Below are positions 56,387 through 64,000 of a stretch of 64,000 nucleotides of DNA, piece by piece (position 1 is the stretch's first letter; each line of letters starts with the position of its first letter). A program made the position numbers and the translations under genes. The notes under the pieces were generated by a model that worked only from the letters and a program-made list of their open reading frames with translations, was not told the DNA's origin and made no database searches. Origin of the DNA: Blastocladiella emersonii ATCC 22665. Taxonomy: Eukaryota > Blastocladiomycota > Blastocladiomycetes > Blastocladiales > Blastocladiaceae. Location of the stretch: the NCBI GenBank assembly GCA_025594325.1, contig JANHCV010000001.1:744001-808000 (forward strand). Reading direction: 5' to 3'.

Positions 56387-58016
56387 ATGCTGCAGCAAAT
56401 CTCCGAGTCGGTCGACATGCAGTCGCTCGAGACGGCGCTGGCGGCGGTGGCCGTGTCCGAGGAGCGCATCCAGGAGCTCGAGTCGCTCGATGCGGCGCAG
56501 CTGCGCGACCTGCTGCGCGACGCCTACGCCACCATCAACAAGAAGGAGCGCGACCTGCTGCTCGCCGCCGAGATTGGCCAGTCGCTGCTCGACGCCAACA
56601 ACGACCTGCGCCTGGCCCTGTCCGAGTCCGAGGACTCTGCCCCAGCCCGCGCCGCCGCCCGCACCCGCGCGCACCTCGCCGCCGCCGTCGGCGCCGGGTC
56701 GGGCGAGGCCGACGAGGTGCTCGCCAAGCTCGAGGCCCACAACCGCGACCTCGAGGCCCGCGTCGACTCCCTGGAGGCCGAGCTGCGCGAGTCGCGCGCC
56801 GCGCACCGCCGCGACGCCAAGCAGCTCGCCGTCGAGCTCGAGCGCGAGCGCGCCCGCGCCGAGGCCCTCGAGGCCCGCGCCAACGACGCCCAGGCCGCCA
56901 AGGAGAAGCTCGCCCGCGACAACATTGACCTCAAGGTCCGCCTCGCCTCGGGCGGCGACGCCTCGGCCGACCTCGCCGAGTTCCAGGACGAGCTGCTCTC
57001 CCTGCGCGGCGAGCGCGACGCCCTCGCCGAGGCCAACCAGCAGCTCGCCCTCCAGCTCACCGTCGCCGCCACCCAGGCCGACGAGCTCAAGGGCGAGCTC
57101 GACGAGTCGCGCAAGCAGGTCCGCGAGTTCCACGACCTCCAGGAGTCGTGGAAGTACCAGGCCCGCCACATCATCGAGCTGCGCGACCTCGTCGACGAGC
57201 AGCGCGCCCGCATCGCCAAGATCACGGGGGCCGCCGACGCCAACGCGACCGCCGGCATCGCCGCTATCCCCACCACGCGCTCCAGCGAGATCGCCGTCGA
57301 AAAGTCGCAGACCTCGCTCATCTCTGAGCTCGAGGCTGCCTGGGTCAAGGAGCACGGCGAGCCCAAGACGGGCTTCTCGGGCCTCATCGACGTACGTCTC
57401 TTCTTCTTTCGACCACGCTTCCAGGCTCGGCGGGTGGTGCTCCGTGTCCACGACGACGACGCACTCAATCCTCGCGAGCGGCCAGGCACCACCACCGCGT
57501 CGTCCCTCGACGCCGCCCGCCGCCGAGCCCTATACCCTCGTCATCTCGGCCGCTTCGCCGCCTCCGCCACCCTCGCCCCTGCACCGCCGCGTGGTCGCTA
57601 CCCCTGCCGACCCCGACTGCGTACTCATCCCTACATCCACTTCGGCGACTGTAGAGCATGCGCGGCCTGCTGCAGATCAACCTGCAATAACCGCCCCTCG
57701 CCCTCACCTCCGCCGCCGTCGCCGCGTGTCGGTCGGCTCCCGCTCCCCCACCTCCACCATCGCCCCCGCTTCTGTACAGTCTCGCGGCGGCGCTGGTCGG
57801 CCCTCCACCCCACCCTCTACCTCACCATCATATCCCCCGTCCGCGCTCCACCTCGCGCGCCTCGCGCTCGCCAACCTCCTCGTCAGCCTCGCCCACGTCC
57901 TGCAGGTCGCCCTCGCCGTCACCGTGTTCCCGTGCCTGCGCCGCCGCGCCCACCGCGCCGTGGCCGTGCGCGCGACGGAGCGGTCCGCGTGTGCGTGTGA
58001 TGTCGGCTGGACGTGA
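56387..58016 (+). CDS. Coiled-coil protein with dynein-adaptor CC1 box and C-terminal membrane segment
   Basis: Exons 56387-57391 and 57486-58016 give 511 residues. Residues 25-320 are nearly continuous coiled coil. Near residue 57 it reads LLLAAEIGQSLLDANNDL, matching the CC1-box pattern (AAxxG followed by LL) by which BICD, Spindly and HAP1/TRAK adaptors bind the dynein light intermediate chain. After a Pro/Ser linker, residues about 460-485 are hydrophobic (LARLALANLLVSLAHVLQVA, then VTVFPC) and followed by LRRRAHR, as in a tail-anchored membrane protein. The intron (94 bp) was placed by the only AG that keeps frame; exon 2 is therefore less certain than exon 1. I infer a linker between an organelle membrane and dynein. 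Confidence 0.65.
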
Positions 58017-58094
58017 TTTCCCTTCTCTCCCCCTTTGTGTAAAACCCCATCATCAACTGTACAAGAACGGGAACTATCAAAACCCGCGTTTTTC

Positions 58095-58844
58095 TTACTC
58101 CATGGCAATGATCTTGGGCGACCCGTCGCCGTCCACGGACACCACCTCCTCGATGCCGCTGCCGGCGTCGGACGCGGGCGCGGCGGGCGCGGGTGGGATG
58201 CTGTGGATCGTAACGGTCGCCTTGGGCTCGTTGTCGTCGGCCGACCGCGCTGCGGGCGGAGGCGGGAGCGCTGCCGTACCCTTGCTCGAGGTGCCGGACA
58301 CGCGGCGAACGACGTACGAGATGCCGCGGACCACCTTGACGGTGATATAGCTCGCGCCGATGAACGCGGTACCTACATGCCGCGATCAGTCAGCGCGCGA
58401 AGCTCTCGCAGGGATCGGCGCACAGAATCGTACCGCCGACAACGATGCGGCCCGTCAACCGCGTGCGCTCGACAAACGTGTCGACGCGCTCGGGCGGGTA
58501 CACGAGGCACGCGAGGCGGTACCCGGCGCGCGTCCGGTACATGGCGTACGACGTGCCCGTCGTCAGCGCCGCCACCAGGAGCTTGCCGGCGGCGGAGCCC
58601 TACGCGATCGCATGGGAAGTTGTCAGCGTCAACGGGCGAGAGCGCAGACAGCGGGTGTGGACAGTACGATCGCGTTGCCGAACCCGTGGCCGACGCCGAC
58701 CAGGAACGCCATGAACCAGCTCGGCTTCTTGGGCTCGGCCGGCGCCGCCGCGACCGCCGTCGTCGAGGACGGAGTCGTGGCGGTGGCGGCGGGCTTCGTC
58801 TTGCCCGATGCAGCGGGTTTCGTGATGCGGTCGGCGCGCGGCAT
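58095..58844 (-). CDS. Small membrane protein, unidentified
   Basis: Exons 58844-58668, 58599-58434 and 58372-58095 give 206 residues. The N-terminus is Ala/Lys/Pro/Thr-rich. A Gly-rich hydrophobic segment follows (WFMAFLVGVGHGFGNAIGSA and AGKLLVAALTTGTSY), then a polar loop with several Arg, then a second hydrophobic stretch (IVVGGTAFIGASYITVKVV). The C-terminal tail is soluble. This gives two probable membrane segments. No family was recognised. Both introns are GTAC...TAG with branch-like sequence (68 and 61 bp). The gene converges on the CC1-box gene. Confidence 0.65.
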
Positions 58845-59940
58845 GGTTGTTGATGCGTTGCAGGAACGGCGGGGTGGAGAGCGGAGAGCGGAGAGCGGGA
58901 AGAGAAAGCGACGAGTGGCTCAGAGCGCCGATCACTTTTCACGTTGGTCGCCGCTGTCGCGACTCGTCGCCCGTCCTCTCCTCTCTCAGCGACGACGCGG
59001 GGCACACTCCTCCTCGCTCTTGAGCAGCGGTATAGAGTAACACTGCGCAAGCGGGTGACGCAGGAGGGTGCGGGTCACAGTCGGCGTGGCCGCGGCACGG
59101 ACGCCGATGGCGACCTCTGCTCGTTCACGGCGACCATGGCCGCCCTTGGGAAGCCAACCGGTGACAGCACTTGACATCAGCCTGATCGTCGCGGGTCGGG
59201 GTAAGTTTGAAGAGCGCGCGGGTGGCGCGACGCGGTCGGCGGGGTGAGCGAGCGAGCGGCCGAGCGCGCGGCGCGCTCACGACTGACCCCCGCCTCCTCC
59301 CCTCCCGCTTGCCCCGCGACCTTATCATGATATAAGTCCATGCATCGCATTACCTAGACCCTCTTGCTCCTATCGCTGTGTCTTGCTTGCCCGGATTATG
59401 CTTTCGTGTCGCGCGCCGGGCCTACCGACGCGCGAGTCTGCCGCTGTGCGCCAAGTTTGACAGTCGCGACGCTTGAAATCAAGACGTCAGCTATGAGCGT
59501 CGATTTTTTGTACCAGCACCGACCGTGCATCGACGGCATGGCGCACGGACGGCATGTTTGGATCGTCGGCCAGCTCGTATCATGGTTTGAAACCCACGTA
59601 ACGCGTTGGTCCCGATCCTTGCCTAGGTGCGTACGTCTGAGCAGCTTGGGCGCGCCCAGTGTGGTGCTGAACCGCATTCCCCGAGTGTAGCGTGACGTGC
59701 TGCTGAACCGACCCTGCAACCCGACACATGCTCACTCGGTCGCATTCCCAAACGGAGGCAGCCGACTAATGCATGCCACTGGCTGGGTTGCCCTTCCAAA
59801 TGGTTGCGGCTGCGGTTCGCTCATCATCTCGGTCACTTGCTTCTGTGCGCTCGATTTCTGCGCGAGACTCGCGGACTCTCAGCACGGCGTCCAGCATATG
59901 GCCCCGTGGCGATCAGTTCGGCAGAGCCGCGGCACTCGGG
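58845..59940. other. Intergenic region leading into the right cassette arm
   Basis: The first 300 bp are the promoter of the small membrane protein gene. The remainder has frequent stops and only short open frames. No feature is supported. Confidence 0.5.
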
Positions 59941-60675
59941 CCAAACTTATCATCAACTCGCTAAACCTGTAAGACGCACTCCCAGCGATGGACTTTCATG
60001 TCGAGTACGCCTCGTTTCGTTCTCAACCGTCCGATCCCCGGCTAACACTCGCATCCGCGTCCTCGCGTAGCCATCGTCGGCGCCAAAACCGGATCCGACC
60101 TGCGACCTCGCGCACGCGCTGTTGGTCGCCGTGTTCTCGCTTCTCATTCGGCGCTTTCCGCTGCTGCTTGGTCTCATGCTCGTGATACTCGCGCGCTTCC
60201 CGCTGAATCTTCGCCGGCACTCTCAGCACGCGCTCGTCGCTCCCTCCCGCTCATTTGCGCACCGCTTCGGTCCCCTGATAACCGCGGGCAGGGACGGAGC
60301 GAGGGGCGCCGCGGGTTTGCCAGCGATGGCCGGGTGCGTGTCGGGGGCCACCGTGGTCCGTGCCACCGGGATAATCGCTGAACGAGATTTGACGGCTTTG
60401 CCAACATGGGCGCGTGCACGGGATCGCATGTCGCTTCGGTTCTTGGTCCGACGGTCGACATGTCGCGTCCCTCGCGCGGGTGTCGCTGTTTTGTTGATCG
60501 GCATGGATCATATACGAATGAATATTTGTTAAGAAACGCTAGATCCCTGTTTTTAAGTAAAATTATCAAAATGAAGGAATGGATAGGGTCGGTCGCGCAG
60601 ATCTACGACCTCGCGATGGCCACGGTCACGGCCAACCGCTTCCTGTTGCTACCAGCCATCAACCTTCACAACTAG
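59941..60675 (+). pseudogene. Cassette gene C, right copy, degraded
   Basis: The exon that follows an intron-like segment at 60004-60069 (GTACGCC...CTAAC...TAG) matches the left gene C over its length: GAKTGSDLRPRAR against GTKTGSDPRPRAR, ALVAPSRSFAHRFGPLI against ALVAPLDPFAHHYGALI, and GACTGSHVASVLGPTVDM against GACTRSRTAPLLRYFRSAM. These segments fall in different frames here and the exon before the intron has a stop, so the copy is interrupted. On the DNA level the strongest block is about 60070-60160, clearly similar to the reverse complement of 46895-46990. It lies in the opposite orientation to the left copy. Confidence 0.6.
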
Positions 60676-60741
60676 CTTCTGTCCGCGATGAGGACGCATC
60701 AATCAATACTTGGACCATGTAGCTCCGCGAAATGACACTAG

Positions 60742-60770
60742 ACCGGTTCAAGCTACTAGCTTGAACCGGT
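60742..60770. repeat. Perfect 13-bp inverted repeat with 3-nt loop
   Basis: ACCGGTTCAAGCT, loop ACT, AGCTTGAACCGGT. It is a perfect hairpin in the noncoding DNA between gene C and gene A of the right arm. No matching sequence was noticed in the left arm. Confidence 0.9.
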
Positions 60771-60779
60771 TAGGCTAAC

Positions 60780-61433
60780 CGCGTGGACCGGCGAGAGAGA
60801 ACGCTCGTCGCTTCTGAGATGTCAAAGTGCGAGGCCCACACTTCTGAAATTTCATGTATTGTGCATGTGACCAGCAGGCTTGCTAATAAATCGGGACTCT
60901 CGACTTGTTTCCGATCGTGGTGGCCCGAAGCGGCCACGATCACGGCCACGAAGCCTTGAGAGCAACCAAGGTCCGCGGGAATGATGAGAGCTGGGCCGAC
61001 ATCAGCGTGATTGCTCGTCGGCCGACCGATGAGCGAGGTACCGCGTTATCAGACAAGAGAGCTTGTTGAGGAGGATCGGCGAAGGTTCAAGCACGTTGTG
61101 GCGCGGGTTTCGCGACGTTCACCTCAGCGTGCGGAAACGCGACTTCGAGTCGAGGCGGCGCCGCGCGAAGCTGTGCGCTTCCTCTCCCTCCCTCTTGCTC
61201 CGGCTCTTCTCTCACGCCAGTCCACCGTGACTTGATGAAACTCATGAAGAAAACACGCACATCACGGAACGGTTCCGCCGCAGGAAACGTAGGTCCTTGT
61301 CGTGACTTGAGCGGATCGCGGCGGCAACCGGGCCTGACGAGCCGGCTTCCATGCGTAGCCTGCGCTGGCACGCTCCCAGCGTCAGCTGCGGCCTCCCACT
61401 GCGGCCGCGGAGGCCTCGGGTCCTGCGTCGCCC
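60780..61433. other. Noncoding DNA before cassette gene A (right arm)
   Basis: No supported gene. Contains a GGCCACGATCACGGCCACG block near 60934-60952 (the related copy near 60612 lies just upstream), and a pyrimidine-rich stretch at about 61170-61215 that could mark a promoter for gene A. Confidence 0.5.
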
Positions 61434-62961
61434 ATGGCTCAGCAGACGCTGGACCACATTCGCGCTGCACTCCCCGCTGAAGGGTCGATACCCGTTGGCG
61501 ATTCGGTAAACGGTTGCCAGTATATCGCCTACGCAGCTGCAAACCACATGATGTACGCCGCGTCGCTGTCGGGCGGGACGGAGAATCCGCACGTGGCCGC
61601 GCCGCCGCCGGGCAGCGCACAGCTCGCGCTCAAGGCCGTGTCCGAGACCGATGTGCTCAACCTCGATAACGCGCCGCAAGTGGTGCTCCATTTGCGCCAG
61701 CTGATGGTGACGGCGCCGAAAACCCCCCGTTGCGCCGCGAGGACGCGCGCTTCATGTAGTCCCAGGTGGAGCTCTTCATTGACAAGATCGAGCGGCAGCA
61801 GGCCAACGGCGACAGCGGCCGCGGCCGCGGCCGCGGTGCGGGTGACGCGGGCGCCGGTAGCATCCTCGTCGAGCGCAAGGGCAACGACAACGAGGTGGCC
61901 GAGGAGGAGGAGTCGCAGCAGCCGCAGGACCCGGACGTGACGCCCGCTCATTGTGCCTTTCTCACTTTGCTCGGGCGCAAGAACATGCACCTTCACGCGG
62001 CGGGTGTTGCGGTGCCGGCCGACGACTGGCCGCTGCTTCAGACCTTGACATCGGCGGTGCCAACGAACGTCTGTCGCGAGCAGCCAGTCTCGGCGCTCGA
62101 ACACGCGTCGACGCATGGGGCACACCTGCACAACGTGTTGCTGTGTGGTTTCGGGGTCCATGCCCGCGATTTCATGCGCACCGTCGCCGACAACCGCGTC
62201 GCCGGGTTTGGAAGTCGGTTCCTCGACGCCATGAAGACGCTTCTCGCGGCGTATCGTGGTCCCGATGCCCTTGCTCGACACGGTCTCGCCAACGGCGACG
62301 ACCACGCGCTCGTCATCGTCCTGTGGGACGCCAACACGGTGTCGGCGACGGCCGACCAGATCGCGGCCATAGACGAGCCGTGGTTCGACACGCATGTGTG
62401 CGCGAGTGCTGCCAAACAGGCCGAGGTACGCTCTTCCGAGGGCGAGCGTGACCTGCTCGACTGGGACTGACTTTGTACGACGCACGGTAGTGAAACGCCG
62501 TCACGGGCAAGCGCAGCAGCCGCATCAAGTCGCTCACGGTGGACGCCGAGCCGTCGGCGGCGCTCAAGCACCGCGTTCTCGCGCACGTCGCGGCGGCGCT
62601 CGGCTCGCCGCGCCCGCGGCCCGTGATCCTCATCTCGGACGGCACGATCTTCGACGGCGTCGAGGACACGGCGCGCCGCGAGCTCGGTCTGGACCGCCTG
62701 GTGGCGGCGGCGGGGAACGGCAGCGATGCCGACCGGTGGGTCCTGCAGGTGCGCACGCCGTTGGCCGCGACCGTGATCATGTCGTGGGCCCAGATGTGCC
62801 TCACGGACGGGCCCGACGAGGCCAAGGGCGAGTGGCGCGCGCGCGCCGCCGCGGCCGCGACCGAGGCATCGTCTCAGGCGTCCAAGAAGGCGACGTCCAA
62901 GAAGGCGACGTCCAAGAAGGCGACGTCCAAGAAGGTGTTGTCGGACGGCAACCGTCACTGA
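61434..62961 (+). pseudogene. Cassette gene A, right copy, with in-frame stop
   Basis: The ATG at 61434 opens a frame matching the left copy (TLDHIRAALPAEG, LNLDNAPQVVLHLRQL). Near 61700-61760 the frame changes and a TAG occurs (61757). A 53-bp GTGACG...TAG segment without branch consensus could be an intron that restores it. The following exon matches VTPAHCAFLTLL, GVHARDFMRTVADNRV and DANTVSATADQIAAI. At the conserved intron (62426-62490) the next exon begins TGA where the left copy has TGG, a direct stop. The remainder keeps RPVILISDG, WVLQVRTPLAATVIMSWAQM and AKGEWRARAAA, then a KATSK repeat, and ends at 62961. It is either a pseudogene or uses an acceptor further down (CAAG before 62512). 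Confidence 0.6.
62881..62934 (+). repeat. 15-bp tandem repeat encoding (KATSK)n
   Basis: Unit TCCAAGAAGGCGACG, about three and a half copies. It encodes SKKAT repeats at the C-terminus of the right gene A copy and is absent from the left copy, whose tail is an Ala run. Confidence 0.8.
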
Positions 62962-63129
62962 ATGAAGAACTATTGTCCCCTTGTAAAGTCGCTCGCCTGA
63001 GTCGCAACGTCGTGAGCGCGGTGACGTAGTACGCTCATGCCGGCAGGCAGATGAAGCGGATCACGGTGGCCACGGCGACGGCGGCCGGGAGGGTTGGTGG
63101 TCCCACGCTGCTCCGTCGGCCGCGCCGGG

Positions 63130-63136
63130 TATAAAA
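63130..63136 (+). promoter_or_regulatory. TATA box upstream of cassette gene B, right copy
   Basis: TATAAAA followed by a long pyrimidine tract (63150-63190), about 82 bp before the first ATG at 63212. It is one of the clearest TATA boxes in the window. Confidence 0.55.
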
Positions 63137-63211
63137 CGCGTTCCCGCTCCCGCCCTCCTGCTCTCCCTCTCTCCCACGACGATCTCTTCTATCAAGAACA
63201 CTCACTACCTG

Positions 63212-64000
63212 CTATGCATCAACCACCGTGCTCTCAACCGCCGCGGGCAACACCACCACCTTCAACTGCCCGCCGGCGCCCCAGTGCTTGACGCGCGAGG
63301 AGTTCGTTGCCGCCGCGTGCGTCTCGTCCTCGAGGCGTGCACAATCGCTCTCTGGAATCTCTAGCTGACGGGCTACCCCCCTTGTCTAGTGTCGAGGCCG
63401 GCCTCGACCCCATCTAGCTCCTGTCCGCCATCGCCGCGGCGCCGGCTAGCGCTCCGGACCGCGTGCCGGTGACGCGGCCCGTGCTAGAGAAACTACGAGG
63501 GCTCGTCCAGTTCACGGACCCCGAGATCGTCATCCCCGTGCACGTCCTCGACGCGGCGTGAACCGACGCGCTCGCCGCGACGCTGCGCACCCTGCCGTCG
63601 CCCGACGCGCCGTGCCGCTTCGACGCGACGGTGTACACGTTTGACGCGGGGTTCGCCGAGACGCACGGCATCGGCCCGGCCGCGGCGCACGGCGCTGATG
63701 ACGGCGGCGCACGGGTTCATGTGCGTGTCGAGGCGCCGCCCGTCAACGAGCTGTTCCCGCTACGTTCCGAAGGTCAAGCTGGTCGCGCAGCGTGGATCCG
63801 CAGCTTAGAACTCGCTCGTGCCACCAGGACCCGACTACGACGACCACAACGACGAGGAGTACACCAAGTACGACTACTTGGACGGACCCGGCACGAGCAC
63901 CGTCCAGGCGATCCCGTCGCCGTCGCCGTTTTCGCCACGGCAGCAACTCCAGCACTACCACCAGCAGCAGCACCACCACCATCTGCAGGCGGAGCCGTGG
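63212..64000 (+). pseudogene. Cassette gene B, right copy, degraded and cut by the window end
   Basis: The frame that resembles coding sequence (NTTTFNCPPAPQCLTREEFV) is shifted relative to the ATG at 63212. A 73-bp intron (63317-63389, GTGCGT...CTGAC...TAG) leads to an exon aligning with the left copy: EAGLD against KAGLD, VIPVHVLDA against RIPVHMLEV, FDATVYTFDAGFAETHGI against YDVRIYTEDPAFAHTHGL. In this exon are an in-frame TAG (63415) and TGA (63559). The TGA stands where the left copy has a TGG Trp codon. After about 63765 the match ends; a TAG acceptor at 63806-63808 precedes an acidic then Gln/His-rich frame that continues past the window. So the locus is either a pseudogene or two exons of a different gene. 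Confidence 0.5.

Noticed and set aside
63388-63420. TAG at 63415 as an intron acceptor removing the upstream AGLD segment
   Set aside because: The earlier TAG at 63387-63389 has a proper CTGAC branch and conserves the phase and the AGLD motif shared with the left copy; using the later one loses them.
42784-63800. The inverted cassette as a mobile element with terminal repeats
   Set aside because: No transposase, reverse transcriptase, terminal repeat or target-site duplication is visible; the arms carry ordinary intron-containing genes.

Overview
The window is a 64 kb piece of a GC-rich, gene-dense fungal chromosome. Most introns are about 50-95 bp, usually start GTACG, carry a CTGAC/CTAAC-type branch site and end TAG. 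With genes such as SAR1, SKP1, LSM6, HAP3/NF-YB and TRAPPII Trs130, this points to a basidiomycete yeast. Trichosporonales (Vanrija, Apiotrichum, Cutaneotrichosporon) is my best inference, not proven here. I see no rRNA, tRNA, CRISPR array or intact transposon.

Layout. 1-12.1 kb holds the 3' part of an unidentified gene (+), LSM6 (-), SAR1 (+), a USP-type deubiquitinase (-) and TRAPPII Trs130 (+). 12.1-13.7 kb has no convincing gene. 13.7-32.5 kb holds an unknown protein (-), an Oca1-like pseudophosphatase candidate (+), a tandem pair of unknown paralogues (+,+), an RluA-type pseudouridine synthase (+), a mitochondrial-type 4HBT thioesterase (+), an Asx/DEUBAD nuclear protein (+), a long coiled-coil protein (+), a nucleolar acidic protein (-) and HAP3 (+). 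32.5-38.2 kb is one five-exon gene for a WD40 plus HEAT protein (-). 38.5-40.8 kb is an F-box/LRR gene broken by an 11-bp tandem duplication (-). 48.5-58.8 kb holds SKP1 (-), a DHHC palmitoyltransferase (-), a 1449-residue HYDIN-like ASH-repeat protein (-), a coiled-coil protein with a dynein-adaptor CC1 box and a C-terminal membrane segment (+) and a small membrane protein (-).

The most unusual structure flanks that last block. A cassette of three unrecognised genes (here called C, A and B) lies on the minus strand at 47.7-42.8 kb. It recurs, in the same order but inverted, on the plus strand at about 59.9-64.0 kb. Exon boundaries and intron phases are conserved between the arms. The right arm carries stop codons and frame breaks, including two at places where the left copy has a TGG tryptophan codon. 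The left arm is more open but also eroded. The noncoding DNA in and around the cassettes is AT-richer than the rest of the window and contains a recurring near-palindromic GGCCAYGGYCA-type motif. I read this as an old inverted segmental duplication of a lineage-specific gene cassette, now decaying around a block of conserved single-copy genes.

Functional themes: vesicle traffic (SAR1, Trs130, DHHC enzyme, endosomal-type deubiquitinase), ubiquitin ligase parts (SKP1, F-box locus), cytoskeletal-type proteins (CC1-box protein, HYDIN-like, WD40-HEAT) and RNA metabolism (LSM6, pseudouridine synthase). Splice sites were placed by eye from donor, branch and acceptor patterns. The exon lengths I list sum to whole codons for every gene where I give a residue count.
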